From contig NZ_WOCA01000008.1 in the NCBI RefSeq assembly GCF_009728145.1, forward strand, positions 79,533 through 143,532: a DNA stretch of 64,000 nucleotides, in the 5' to 3' direction. This stretch comes from Ornithinibacillus caprae. Its GTDB lineage: Bacteria > Bacillota > Bacilli > Bacillales > Amphibacillaceae. Position numbers and translations under genes: made by a program. Positions 25,022-35,132 of the stretch are shown here, one piece after another; the stretch's first letter is position 1; each line of letters starts with the position of its first letter. Below the pieces are notes generated by a model. The model searched no databases. It was not told the origin of the DNA and saw nothing but the letters and a program-made list of their open reading frames with translations.

Positions 25022-25483
25022 TTGACAACAGTAGCAAGTGAAAAAAGTAAGTCGATAACATCATTATTGAATGGAACAATCACATCCATTAAAGGGGTTG
25101 TACCAATCCAACATGAAATTAACAAACCTCAATTATTGCAACAATCATTAAAAATTAGCTTTGGAGTACTTATTGGAATTACTGGAGATATAAAAGGAAA
25201 GATCGTGTTATCTGGAGATACCTCGGTTTTTGGATCAATTGGGCAAGCAATGTTTGGGATGCCACTAGAAGGTGAAATGCTTTCTTCTTTCAGTGGAGAA
25301 TTAGGGAATATGATTGCTGGTCAGCTTTCAACTAATATTGTTGAAAATGGAATAAAAACAGATATAACAGCTCCAACGATCATCGAAGGAAATACGACTT
25401 TATCTGGTTATGAAAAAGCAATACATATTAAAGCACTTTTTGAATCTGTCGGTGAACTAGGTATTTACTTGTTGGTAGATTAA
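25022..25483 (+). CDS. cheX: CheX/CheC-type chemotaxis phosphatase
   Basis: A 153-residue CheX-like protein; family members dephosphorylate CheY-P. The block SSFSGELGNMIAGQLSTNIV holds the characteristic E-x-x-N catalytic pair (GELGN), and LKISFGVLIGITGDIKGKIV forms the beta core. TTG 25022 is the start, with AGGAGTG eight bases upstream. First gene behind the second c-di-GMP riboswitch; 17 bases separate it from cheA. Confidence 0.85.
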   Translation: MTTVASEKSKSITSLLNGTITSIKGVVPIQHEINKPQLLQQSLKISFGVLIGITGDIKGKIVLSGDTSVFGSIGQAMFGMPLEGEMLSSFSGELGNMIAGQLSTNIVENGIKTDITAPTIIEGNTTLSGYEKAIHIKALFESVGELGIYLLVD

Positions 25484-25500
25484 CGAAAGGAAGGTAGATT

Positions 25501-27483
25501 ATGGACACGAACCAATATATCGAAGTGTTTTTAGACGAAAGTCGTGAGCATTTACAATCGGTCAATGACAATCTCTTAAAGCTTGAAAAACAACCTGAGG
25601 AACTAACAATTGTCTCTGAGATTTTCCGTTCAGCTCATACGCTAAAAGGAATGGCAGCAACAATGGGATTTGAGGATGTTGCATCCCTTACTCATCAAAT
25701 GGAGAATGTACTTGATAAAATTCGTAACGGTGAATTAGTAGTCACGACAGAAGTTATTGATGTAACCTTTTCTGCTATTGAGGCGCTAGAGGAGATGGTA
25801 GAGTCGATTAGTAATGGGAATGATGGAAAGAAAGATGTCACAGAGCTAGTTTCTAAGCTTGAGAAAATAGAAAATGGATCATCCACACATGAACTCCATG
25901 AATCTACTCCAAGTAAAACGTCTGATACCCTTTTTGAAATGGATGAATACCAATCAACGATTATCTCTCAAGCAGCAGAACAAGGATACCAGGTTGTTCA
26001 GATTACGGTTCAACTAAATGATGACTGCATTCTAAAAGCAGCTCGTGCATACATGGTATTCGAGAAATTGGAGAATAAAGGTGAGATTGTTCAAACCATC
26101 CCCTCCGTTGAAGAAATTGAAGAGGGTAATTTTGAGCAAGATTTTTCATTGCTTATGGTTACAAAAGAAACGAATACAGATATTGAAAAAGTTATCCATA
26201 GCGTATCAGAAATTAATCAAGTGGAAGTTTCAGAGTTTACACTAGAGAAGGCAAATAACAACGAGAAACAAGAGAGCAAACCTGAATCCGTTACACCTGA
26301 TACGAATACAGAAGCACCTCAGGGAAAACAAAAACAATCGAAAACAATTCGAGTGAATTTAGAACGAATTGACAATCTAATGAATCTGTTTGAGGAAGTT
26401 GTTATTGATCGAAGTAGATTGGAAGATCTTGCACAAAAACTCAAAGAACCAGAGCTCACTGAAACGATTGAAAATATGACAAGGGTAACAGAAGATATGC
26501 AAGGGTTAATGTTATCGATGCGTATGGTTCCAGTAGAGCAAGTATTTAACCGTTTTCCAAGGATGGTGCGAGGTCTAGCTAAAGAACTAGAGAAAGAAAT
26601 TAACCTTGAAATTACTGGTGCAGATACGGAACTAGACCGAACGGTAATTGATGAGATAGGGGATCCTTTAGTTCATTTGATTCGAAATTCCTTAGACCAT
26701 GGAGTGGAGTCACCTGCTAAACGAAGGGAATCTGGTAAACCAGAGGAAGGAAATGTTTCCCTTCGAGCGTTTCATAGTGGGAATCATGTATTTATCGAAA
26801 TTGAAGATGATGGTGCTGGTATTAACCGAGACAAGGTTGAGGCAAAAGCTATTGAAAATGGCTTACTAAGTGCAGAGCATTCTGAGGTATTATCTGATGA
26901 GGAAATCTATCAACTAATATTTTCTTCTGGATTTAGTACGGCTGATCAAATATCCGATATTTCCGGCCGAGGAGTTGGGCTAGATGTAGTTCGAAGTAAG
27001 ATTGAATCTTTAGGGGGAAACATTATCGTAGAATCGGAACCTGGTAAAGGTAGCAAGTTTTCCATTCAACTGCCATTAACACTTTCGATATTATCTACGT
27101 TATTAGTTAATGTGCAAGATGAAATTTACGCAGTACCTTTATCAGCGATTGTTGAAACGATGCTCCTAGATGAAACGCAAATTATGTCTGTTCAAGGACA
27201 GAAGGTAATTGATTTTAGAGGGAAAGTAGTACCAATCGTTTCATTAAGGGAAATATTCGATGTACCTAGACAAGATGAGAGTAAGGAAGAAAATGCAGTT
27301 GTAATTATTCATAAAGGAGATAAGATGGCTGGTTTATTAGTAGACTCCTTTATTGGTCAAAAAGAAGTCGTTTTAAAATCATTAGGAAACTATTTGCGTG
27401 ATGTATTTGCCATATCAGGGGCAACAATTCTAGGTGATGGACAAGTGTCATTAATTATTGATCCGAATGCATTGGTGAAGTAA
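25501..27483 (+). CDS. cheA: chemotaxis histidine kinase CheA
   Basis: A 660-residue CheA. The Hpt domain has the phospho-accepting His in SAHTLKGMAATMGF (about residue 47). A P2-like region spans roughly 145-255. Dimerisation helices begin at IRVNLERIDNLMNLFEEVV. The kinase boxes are HLIRNSLDHGVE (N), EIEDDGAGI (G1), ISGRGVGLDVV (G2) and PGKGSKF. A CheW-like coupling domain ends the protein. Together with CheW it clusters receptors and phosphorylates CheY. Confidence 0.96.
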   Translation: MDTNQYIEVFLDESREHLQSVNDNLLKLEKQPEELTIVSEIFRSAHTLKGMAATMGFEDVASLTHQMENVLDKIRNGELVVTTEVIDVTFSAIEALEEMVESISNGNDGKKDVTELVSKLEKIENGSSTHELHESTPSKTSDTLFEMDEYQSTIISQAAEQGYQVVQITVQLNDDCILKAARAYMVFEKLENKGEIVQTIPSVEEIEEGNFEQDFSLLMVTKETNTDIEKVIHSVSEINQVEVSEFTLEKANNNEKQESKPESVTPDTNTEAPQGKQKQSKTIRVNLERIDNLMNLFEEVVIDRSRLEDLAQKLKEPELTETIENMTRVTEDMQGLMLSMRMVPVEQVFNRFPRMVRGLAKELEKEINLEITGADTELDRTVIDEIGDPLVHLIRNSLDHGVESPAKRRESGKPEEGNVSLRAFHSGNHVFIEIEDDGAGINRDKVEAKAIENGLLSAEHSEVLSDEEIYQLIFSSGFSTADQISDISGRGVGLDVVRSKIESLGGNIIVESEPGKGSKFSIQLPLTLSILSTLLVNVQDEIYAVPLSAIVETMLLDETQIMSVQGQKVIDFRGKVVPIVSLREIFDVPRQDESKEENAVVIIHKGDKMAGLLVDSFIGQKEVVLKSLGNYLRDVFAISGATILGDGQVSLIIDPNALVK

Positions 27484-27498
27484 AAGGAGGTTAATTAG

Positions 27499-27957
27499 AT
27501 GGAAAACTATATGAAGGTTATTGTCTTTACGCTAAAGGGACAACGCTTTGGTGTAGATGTACAACAGGTTATTTCTATTGAAAAAATCCAAGAAATTACG
27601 AAGGTTCCGAGGACATCCGAATTTATTAAAGGTGTCATTAATTTACGCGGGGAAACAATCCCTATTGTTGATCTGAAAGAAAGATTAGAAATTGAGCAGA
27701 CAGAATCCTCACCAAATAATAGATTTCTTATTGTTCAAGTGGAGGATGTACAGGTTGGTTTAATTGTTGATTCAGCAACAGATGTTTTAGATATTAATAC
27801 AGATGCGATCCAACCTGCACCTAAAATGATTGGAGGAGTACAGGAAGTCTTTTTGCAAGGTGTTGCTAAATTAGAAAGTGAATTATTAATAATGCTAGAT
27901 TTAGGTCGTGTACTTGATTTAGAACAAACAAACGAAATAAAAGAAATAATAGAGTAA
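27499..27957 (+). CDS. cheW: chemotaxis coupling protein CheW
   Basis: A 152-residue CheW with KVIVFTLKGQRFGVDVQQVI, TKVPRTSEFIKGVINLRGET and IPIVDLKERL. It links chemoreceptors to CheA. An AAAAGGAGG ribosome site precedes it, 16 bases after cheA. Confidence 0.95.
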   Translation: MENYMKVIVFTLKGQRFGVDVQQVISIEKIQEITKVPRTSEFIKGVINLRGETIPIVDLKERLEIEQTESSPNNRFLIVQVEDVQVGLIVDSATDVLDINTDAIQPAPKMIGGVQEVFLQGVAKLESELLIMLDLGRVLDLEQTNEIKEIIE

Positions 27958-27975
27958 CTTGTGAGGAGAAAGATG

Positions 27976-28332
27976 ATGGCAAATATACTAATTACCGATG
28001 ATGCTGCATTTATGAGAATGCAGATGAAAGATATATTAACAAAGCTAGGACACCAAGTCGTAGGTGAAGCAGAAAACGGTCAAGATGCTGTTGAAAAATA
28101 TCAGGAGTTGCAACCTGAACTAGTAACAATGGATATTACAATGCCAGAAATGAACGGTGTTGAAGCAGTAAGAGAGATTAAAAAGATTAATCCAGATGCA
28201 AAAATAATTATGTGCTCTGCTATGGGACAGCAGGGAATGGTTGTTGAAGCAATTCAGGCAGGTGCGAAGGATTTTATTGTAAAACCATTTACTCCTGATC
28301 GGATTAAAGAGTCTGTTGAGAAAGTATTATAA
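27976..28332 (+). CDS. cheY: chemotaxis response regulator CheY
   Basis: A 118-residue single receiver domain: acidic pocket ITDDAAFMRM, phosphorylation Asp in LVTMDITMPEMNG, Ser/Thr switch IIMCSAMGQQ and Lys in DFIVKPF. ATG 27976 is chosen because AGGAG at 27964 is seven bases away; ATG 27973 is also possible. In Bacillus CheY-P promotes smooth swimming. Confidence 0.95.
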   Translation: MANILITDDAAFMRMQMKDILTKLGHQVVGEAENGQDAVEKYQELQPELVTMDITMPEMNGVEAVREIKKINPDAKIIMCSAMGQQGMVVEAIQAGAKDFIVKPFTPDRIKESVEKVL

Positions 28333-28357
28333 ATGAACAACTTGAGGTGACTAAAAA

Positions 28358-30052
28358 ATGAAAAGTAAGTTTCAATTTAAAAGTATAAGGACTAAACTAT
28401 TAGTTGGTTTTTCATTAATCATTGCACTAGCATTAGTTATGGCGGTATACAATAATATAACAACGAACTTAACTATTAATAACACGAAGGATGTAGCAGA
28501 AAAAGAGCTTCCTTTGCTAATCGCAGATGAAAAGTTAGCATATAATATGGCTGAACGAACTGCACTTATACAAGGTTTTCTACTTTTTGACGACCCGTCT
28601 TATCGAACCAAATTTGATGATACGTTAGAAGAGAGTTTTGCATTAGAAGATACTGTACTTGAATTGAGTAGTTCTGAAAAAGTACAAGAATTAATTGATA
28701 AAAAAATACAATGGGGTACGTATACTGACCAAGTCTTTGAAGCATATGATCGTGGGGATAAAGAGCGTGCAATGGATATCATGGCTAATGATATTGAGCC
28801 GTTAGCTGAAGAACTAATGAAAGAATTTAAGGAACTGGCGGAAACAAGAGAAACAGCGATCGATCATGAGATCAGTGAGATTATATCCACTGGGAACTTA
28901 GCACTGTGGATAGGGATTGCTTTATCTATTGCGATTATCGTTATAGGTATATTAATAACCATTATTACATCTCAAATGATTACGAAACCGACAAAACTAT
29001 TAATGGAAAGAATGAAATTGATTGCTGAAGGAAATCTAAATAATACACCATTAGAAACGAAATCTAAAGATGAAATTGGTCAACTGATGGTTGCAACAAA
29101 CGAAATGAATGAAAGCATGCGTGATCTATTAACACAAATTAGTTCTGTTTCTGAGGTTGTAAACACACAAAGTGAAGAATTAACTCAATCAGCAAATGAA
29201 GTAAAAGCAGGTTCAGAACAAATCGCAACTACTATGCAGGAGTTAGCATCGGGCTCAGAAACACAAGCAAACAGTGCAAGTGATCTTTCGTCTACGATGA
29301 GTTCATTTACAAATCTGGTACAAGAAGCAAATGAGAAAGGTGAACTAATTGAAAAAGCCTCTTCAGATGTATTAGGGATGGCAAACGAAGGCACTCAATT
29401 AATGGAACAATCTACGAACCAAATGAATAAAATCGATGAAATTGTAAAAGATGCCATTCAAAAAGTACAAGGTTTAGATAAGCAGTCTCAAGAAATTTCA
29501 AATCTAGTAACAGTTATAAAAGATGTTGCAGAGCAAACAAATCTCTTAGCATTAAACGCAGCAATTGAAGCAGCTAGAGCTGGAGAGCATGGAAAAGGGT
29601 TTGCGGTTGTTGCAGATGAAGTTAGAAAACTAGCAGAGCAAGTATCTAGCTCGGTAACGGATATCACGACAATTGTTACAGGAATACAACAAGAATCCAA
29701 TATGGTATCTGATTCATTACAGGGGAGCTATATAGAAGTAGAAAATGGGAAGAAGTCCTTGGTAACGACTAGTGAAACCTTTAACGGAATTAATATGTAC
29801 GTATCGGAGATGGCAAATAGTATTAAAGATGTTTCGGAAAATTTAACTACGATTGCATCTAATAGCCAAGAAATGAGTACGTCGATTGAAGAAATTGCTG
29901 CAATTTCTGAGGAATCAGCTGCAGGTGTAGAACAGACTTCGGCTTCCACACAACAAACAACTAGTACGATGGAAGAAGTAGCAGGAAGCTCAGAGCAACT
30001 GGCTAAACTAGCAGAAGAATTGAATGGGCTAGTACGTCGATTTAAGTTATAA
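28358..30052 (+). CDS. methyl-accepting chemotaxis protein
   Basis: A 564-residue chemoreceptor. An N-terminal membrane helix ([20 protein letters not shown]) and a second ([20 protein letters not shown]) bracket an extracytoplasmic helical sensor of about 135 residues, probably a four-helix bundle. HAMP follows, then a signalling domain with the invariant hairpin [20 protein letters not shown] and [20 protein letters not shown]. Ligand unknown. It follows cheY closely and is likely in the same transcript. Confidence 0.93.
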   Translation: MKSKFQFKSIRTKLLVGFSLIIALALVMAVYNNITTNLTINNTKDVAEKELPLLIADEKLAYNMAERTALIQGFLLFDDPSYRTKFDDTLEESFALEDTVLELSSSEKVQELIDKKIQWGTYTDQVFEAYDRGDKERAMDIMANDIEPLAEELMKEFKELAETRETAIDHEISEIISTGNLALWIGIALSIAIIVIGILITIITSQMITKPTKLLMERMKLIAEGNLNNTPLETKSKDEIGQLMVATNEMNESMRDLLTQISSVSEVVNTQSEELTQSANEVKAGSEQIATTMQELASGSETQANSASDLSSTMSSFTNLVQEANEKGELIEKASSDVLGMANEGTQLMEQSTNQMNKIDEIVKDAIQKVQGLDKQSQEISNLVTVIKDVAEQTNLLALNAAIEAARAGEHGKGFAVVADEVRKLAEQVSSSVTDITTIVTGIQQESNMVSDSLQGSYIEVENGKKSLVTTSETFNGINMYVSEMANSIKDVSENLTTIASNSQEMSTSIEEIAAISEESAAGVEQTSASTQQTTSTMEEVAGSSEQLAKLAEELNGLVRRFKL

Positions 30053-30062
30053 AGGTAACATA

Positions 30063-30100
30063 AGAAAATGATGGTTTGTTGTTACAGGCCATCATTTTCT
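30063..30100 (+). terminator. hairpin after the first chemoreceptor gene
   Basis: AGAAAATGATGG (30063-30074) pairs perfectly with CCATCATTTTCT (30089-30100), partly T-rich. Probable terminator or processing hairpin. Confidence 0.6.
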
Positions 30101-30138
30101 AAAATTTATTTTAACATGTTGAAACGGGTGCAAATACA

Positions 30139-30852
30139 ATGGATTTTTCAGAAAACGATAATTTATTTAATGATAAAAAATTTTATCATGCTGTTCAACC
30201 GATCATAAGAGCATCTACTAAAAATGTTTTCGGATATGAAGCACTACTACGTTCTACTGATTTACATAACCCTGAAGAAATATTTGAGCATTATAAAGAA
30301 AATGACCTCTTATTTCATCTAGATATGAGTTCCATTATGGAAGCTTGTAAAGGGTTAAAAGATATACCAAATAGGAAAGACTCCTATTTGTTTATTAATA
30401 TTTTTCCATCTACTTTAATCAATCCAGACTTTTTAAAACAACTCCATAGACTACATTCCATCAATAAACCAAGTTCCATCGTATTTGAGATTAACGAAGA
30501 TGGAAAAGAAACAAATTTCTCGGAAATTAAACATGTAGTAGGGGAACTAAAACATCTAGGTTATTTAATTGCTCTTGATGATGTTGGCAAAGGTGAGTCA
30601 AGTTTTAAAGCTTTACTTGAGTTAGAGCCTAATATTGTGAAAATTGATCGTGCATATGCTAAGAATCTAACAGAAACAACTAAAAAGCAAACGATGATTC
30701 AATTAATCATGCAACTTTTTGGTAATGATGTACCAGTGATCCTAGAAGGTATAGAAACAGAAGATGATTTTTTGACTGCAAAAGAATTAGGTGTTCCACT
30801 AATGCAAGGCTATTATTTTGGCAGGCCGAATCAACTACAAAAATATATATAA
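30139..30852 (+). CDS. EAL-domain c-di-GMP phosphodiesterase
   Basis: A 237-residue stand-alone EAL domain, which degrades c-di-GMP to pGpG. Catalytic signatures are kept: YEALLRS (EAL), [21 protein letters not shown] (the DDFG loop), [18 protein letters not shown] and MQGYYFGRP. No membrane segment or sensor domain is attached. It sits between two chemoreceptor genes in a region with two c-di-GMP riboswitches, so it would lower the ligand they sense. Confidence 0.92.
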   Translation: MDFSENDNLFNDKKFYHAVQPIIRASTKNVFGYEALLRSTDLHNPEEIFEHYKENDLLFHLDMSSIMEACKGLKDIPNRKDSYLFINIFPSTLINPDFLKQLHRLHSINKPSSIVFEINEDGKETNFSEIKHVVGELKHLGYLIALDDVGKGESSFKALLELEPNIVKIDRAYAKNLTETTKKQTMIQLIMQLFGNDVPVILEGIETEDDFLTAKELGVPLMQGYYFGRPNQLQKYI

Positions 30853-30880
30853 TGTCCAAATAAAGAAATGGGGTAAAAAA

Positions 30881-32911
30881 ATGAAACTAAAAGGGAAAGG
30901 TAACAAAATAAGTTTTAACTTTTTTAATAAATCTATTAGAAATCAAATATTATTTCCATTTATATTATTAATCATTTTTGCTGGTGTGGTAGTATCGGTT
31001 GTTAGTTATAATTATAGTGTAAAAACAACAACGGATGAATTAACGAATAGTGTTGAAGGTCAAATGGCTAATATGAATGATACGTTTGAATTATTTTTTC
31101 GAAATATTGATAATACACTGGACCTTTTTATAAGTAAGGATCTTTTAATTCAGTATGACCCAGAAAATCGTGATGAAGTAATTCAAAATTTAGGAGAGGC
31201 AAAAGAAAGTAATACCTCTATACTAAATATTTATACGGGTATCGATCAATCAGGGGACATGATTGTATTTCCGGTAGCTGATTTAGGGGATGATTTTAAT
31301 GTCAAGGATAGACCTTGGTATCAAGATGCCGTCGCTGCAAATGGAGATACGGTTTGGACAGAACCTTATGAAGATACGGCAACTGGTGAAATGGTAATAA
31401 CAGCCGCTAAAGCCTATTACAACAACAATAATCTTATTGGTGTAATAGGAATAGACGTAACTATTACAACATTGCTTGAAATGATAGAGGGTGTTGAAAT
31501 TGGTGAAACAGGTTATGCTGTTCTAATGGACCAAGCTGGTAGCTATATCGCTCATCCAGATAGTGAATATATTGGAAAAGACGAGTCTGAAACAGATTAT
31601 TATATAGAAATTCAAGAGAGTGGCGATCAAGGAATTGTTGACTACCATCTCGATGGTGAAGATAAAGTTATGGGATTCGCAAAAAATACTACTACAGGAT
31701 GGATCATAGGTGGAACGGTTTATGTGAATGAATTTGAACAAAAAGCTAGATCTATTCTCTTACCAATCTCTATCAGTCTGGGAGTTGTTATATTACTAGC
31801 AGTAATTGCTTCTATATTTATTACTAATAGAATTACCACTCCAATTAAGAAATTACAAGTAACGATGAAAGAAGTAGAAAACGGTAACTTAGTTGCTCAT
31901 GTAGATACGAATCGAAAAGATGAGGTTGGTCAATTATCTGTAAGCTTTAAAAATATGCTAGATCAGATGCGAAACATGATGCAGAAGGTGTCTACTATTT
32001 CATATAGTGTTTCAGAAGCATCACAAACATTAGTCGCTAGTGCTGAAGAAAACACAGCATCAGCAAATGAAGTTGCTACAACGATGGAACAAATTGCATC
32101 AGGTGCAGCGGACCAATCAGAACTAATGGAAGAAAGCTCCGCAGCTGCAAGTGGTTTATCAGAAATGATTAAACAGATTGAAGCACAAAATAACAAGTTA
32201 TATGAAGAATCAATATCAATGAAAGAAGCCTCAGAAGAAGGGGCGACTATTATTGCAGAACTACGTGACCAATCCATTAAAACTGGAAAAATGACAAAGG
32301 AAATGGTGCAAGCTATTAACTCACTTGATAATAGGTCAACAAATATAAATAAAATCGTTGAAAAAATTACGGATGTAGCTAATCAAACGAATCTACTAGC
32401 ATTAAATGCCGCAATTGAGGCAGCTAGAGCAGGAGAAAATGGTCGAGGATTTGCAGTTGTAGCTGATGAAGTTCGTAAATTGGCTGAACAGACAGAACAT
32501 GCACTTGGTGATATATCTGGATTAATCTCAGAAATGCAAGAAGAAATGAAATCTACTGTTACGTTAATTACCAATACAGATGAAGTGATTCAGACACAAG
32601 AACAATCTGTTAATAAAACTGGCAATGCATTTAATAGTATTTCAGATACAATTAAAACGAATAATGAGCTAATTAAAAATGTAATGGGATTAATGGAGAA
32701 AATGATCGAGCAAGAGAAGAAAATAACTGCTAATATCATGAATAATGCGTCCATTAGCCAGGAAACGGCTGCTGGTACGGAAGAAGTATCTGCTTCAATT
32801 GAAGAACAGACGGCCTCCATGGAGCATTTGAATAATTTAGCTACGGAACTGGAATCCTATTCCATACAAATGCAAGAAGAAATAGAGAGATTTGTTATAA
32901 CAAAACAATAA
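30881..32911 (+). CDS. methyl-accepting chemotaxis protein with dCache sensor
   Basis: A 676-residue receptor: membrane helix [20 protein letters not shown] near residue 25, a dCache extracytoplasmic sensor (residues about 50-280, with [20 protein letters not shown] and VIGIDVTI), second helix around 290-310, HAMP, and signalling tip [20 protein letters not shown] with [23 protein letters not shown] 30881 is the start; the frame upstream overlaps the EAL gene. dCache domains often bind amino acids; the ligand is not assigned. Confidence 0.93.
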   Translation: MKLKGKGNKISFNFFNKSIRNQILFPFILLIIFAGVVVSVVSYNYSVKTTTDELTNSVEGQMANMNDTFELFFRNIDNTLDLFISKDLLIQYDPENRDEVIQNLGEAKESNTSILNIYTGIDQSGDMIVFPVADLGDDFNVKDRPWYQDAVAANGDTVWTEPYEDTATGEMVITAAKAYYNNNNLIGVIGIDVTITTLLEMIEGVEIGETGYAVLMDQAGSYIAHPDSEYIGKDESETDYYIEIQESGDQGIVDYHLDGEDKVMGFAKNTTTGWIIGGTVYVNEFEQKARSILLPISISLGVVILLAVIASIFITNRITTPIKKLQVTMKEVENGNLVAHVDTNRKDEVGQLSVSFKNMLDQMRNMMQKVSTISYSVSEASQTLVASAEENTASANEVATTMEQIASGAADQSELMEESSAAASGLSEMIKQIEAQNNKLYEESISMKEASEEGATIIAELRDQSIKTGKMTKEMVQAINSLDNRSTNINKIVEKITDVANQTNLLALNAAIEAARAGENGRGFAVVADEVRKLAEQTEHALGDISGLISEMQEEMKSTVTLITNTDEVIQTQEQSVNKTGNAFNSISDTIKTNNELIKNVMGLMEKMIEQEKKITANIMNNASISQETAAGTEEVSASIEEQTASMEHLNNLATELESYSIQMQEEIERFVITKQ

Positions 32912-32922
32912 ATAGTTATTTT

Positions 32923-33662
32923 AAAAGCTTAGTTCAAAAGGACTAGGCTTTTTTTTTAGAGAGTGTTCTTAGGCAACATAATGAAGGCTTATTCCATAAA
33001 GGCTAGGCATAGTCAAGGTTTTAATGGAGCATTCATTTCATATGGGAATATTTGTATTTGTTAGTTATCTATTAATCTATTTGAAATTCATACGATAAAT
33101 AGAATAAGTAAGTTTTAGGTTAGGGTAGTTTTTGTAAAGCGTGTTGCTATTCTTTCACAGTGTCTACTATGCCGTGGGCGACTGGTGAGCATACATCTTG
33201 AGTTAACTTCTTTGCTACTTTGTACTGAGGAAGCATACTCCTTTGCGATATTATAGCACTTGATTGAAGAAGTAGATAGTGAAATCTACTAGGAAGTTAT
33301 ACGTATTTCAAATCAATTACTCATTAAGCTTCATTATTTAGAAAACCAAATCTCTAAGCAAATAACAAGTAAAATCCAAAATAGGAAAAATGTACTATTG
33401 ATTTTAAGAATCACTTCTTATTCCAAATAGAAAGTGAATAACATATTATAGTTAGTACCATCAACTTATTTTCTATATTTGTAAAAGAAATTTCATCTTC
33501 ATATGAAACATATTTTTTAGAAATAAATTAGGTAATTTGACTTATACTGGTATATTGTTTTAGTAAACATTTTGTGAGCGACATATATTTCCGTATTCTG
33601 GGAAAGCACACATAGGGTACACATTTATTCTCGTATTAGATAGCGGAAAGGATCGCGATGAT
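32923..33662 (+). terminator. terminator (32923-32955) followed by a long non-coding stretch
   Basis: AAAAGCTTAGT pairs with ACTAGGCTTTT and the T-run continues. From 32960 to 33662 no intact gene is seen. Around 33260-33420 one frame reads LIEEVDSEIY, stop, EVIRISNQLLIKLHYLENQI, which may be a decayed ORF, unidentified. Confidence 0.6.
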
Positions 33663-34700
33663 ATGATAAAAGAAAAAACAACTATTCAAAAAACATTGAT
33701 GACAGCTAGATTATTTGAAGGATTTTGGGACCGTTGGGTTGCCCACGGTGTCATTTTATCAGAAGTAATTTATATGAAGAATACACTTATCTCCTTAAAG
33801 GATTGGGAAGCTACCTTTGAAGAGCTTGCATTAAAGCATGAGGAAGCAGCAAATAGTTATAAACAAGAAGGGCTTAGCGACAAAGCAGAAGATTCGTACC
33901 GGTTATCTAGTTTGTATTACAACCTAATCCAGTGGATTTTTCCATACTGTAATCAAGAAAAAATAAAATGGTATCAAAAGTCTTTGGATATGGTGAAAAA
34001 AGCGGATCATTTAATGGATATTCCTTGTGAATACGACTCCATTACTGTTGACGGTGTGGAATGTCCAGGTAGGATTCGAATTCCAGAAAATTCGAAGGGC
34101 TGTATTGTAATGGTGAACCCAATTGATTCTACGAAGGAAGAGCTTTATTCCTATGAGAAGCAGTTTAATGAATCAGGTTATATTACTGTAATCTTTGATG
34201 GACCAGGACAAGGGGAGACATTTACTTTTAATGGATTACGGGCTACGAGAGCACGATGGGAAATTTTTATAAATCTGGTAATCGAATATGCCGCTAAAAA
34301 GTTTAAGGGGTATTCTATTAATTTATTTGGTACAAGCTATGGTGCAGCATGGACCATCTATGGCTCTGGTAACTCAAACGTAAATAAAACTGCAGTTGTA
34401 AGTCCACCAGTTGAAGGAGAGGCTTTCATTCCTAACTTTTTAGAAGATAAGATGGATCATTTTATAGAAGGTGAATCGAAGGAAGTATTACCGGTTTATC
34501 CAGATTTAGACAATTCTTCTATTCTTGTATTCCATGGAAAACAGGATGTCTTGGTTCGTAGTGAGGATATGAATCGATTTTTTAATTCTTTGCCAGAACC
34601 AAAGAACTTAATTGAGTATTCGGATGAAGGGAATGGCTGTAATTTTAAGCTAACAGAAATTAGGGATTTATCTATGAAATGGTATGGGGGAGAGAAGTAA
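33663..34700 (+). CDS. FrsA-like alpha/beta hydrolase with questionable catalytic His
   Basis: A 345-residue protein with a helical N-terminal cap region (residues 1-115) and an alpha/beta hydrolase core resembling FrsA/2,6-dihydropseudooxynicotine hydrolase proteins. Visible: VIFDGPGQGET, nucleophile elbow LFGTSYGAAW, and ILVFHGKQDVLV with the acidic residue. The terminal block, usually DH-x-CN, reads DEGNGCNFKL, so the His of the triad may be missing. AAAGGA lies upstream of ATG 33663. Monocistronic; substrate unknown. Confidence 0.75.
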   Translation: MIKEKTTIQKTLMTARLFEGFWDRWVAHGVILSEVIYMKNTLISLKDWEATFEELALKHEEAANSYKQEGLSDKAEDSYRLSSLYYNLIQWIFPYCNQEKIKWYQKSLDMVKKADHLMDIPCEYDSITVDGVECPGRIRIPENSKGCIVMVNPIDSTKEELYSYEKQFNESGYITVIFDGPGQGETFTFNGLRATRARWEIFINLVIEYAAKKFKGYSINLFGTSYGAAWTIYGSGNSNVNKTAVVSPPVEGEAFIPNFLEDKMDHFIEGESKEVLPVYPDLDNSSILVFHGKQDVLVRSEDMNRFFNSLPEPKNLIEYSDEGNGCNFKLTEIRDLSMKWYGGEK

Positions 34701-35132
34701 CATAAGTTTAGACGAATATTTGACTGTAATCAGATAAAATACAAATTCTCTCTAACTATATAAAGCTAGTAGGCAGATTTTCGAGGTGTAAGAAATGGAG
34801 ATGTTGATAGAACCGTTTCAGACACCAGAAATCTTAGGAGAAGGAGTTCTTGTCTGAGGGAACAATCAAAAACCAGGAGCTATTATTGGTTCCTGGTTTT
34901 TGATTTGTGTAGCTTCTTTAACCTATGAATAATAGCAATAAAAACCTATCCTTAATTTACAATAATCAGAAAATAGAGAATAAACGTATTGAATTTTTTT
35001 CAAAAACAAGTATAATTGTAGTATGCTTCTATACATGTGCATAGTACATAGAACATTCTTATCTTTCATGTACTTAAGTTGTGAAAGCGATGCCATTTGG
35101 AAGCACAAAAACTATTGAAAAGGGGTATGTAT
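34701..35132 (+). terminator. terminator (34868-34902) and promoter region of the TAXI-TRAP genes
   Basis: AAAACCAGGA pairs with TCCTGGTTTT, followed by T. It is far from the hydrolase stop, so an unseen short transcript may end here. A 20-codon frame at 34795 has no recognisable content. The 230 bases after the hairpin should hold the TAXI promoter. Confidence 0.6.

Noticed and set aside
33260..33420. Possible decayed coding sequence
   Set aside because: Frames contain stops and I recognise no family; mentioned only in the intergenic note.
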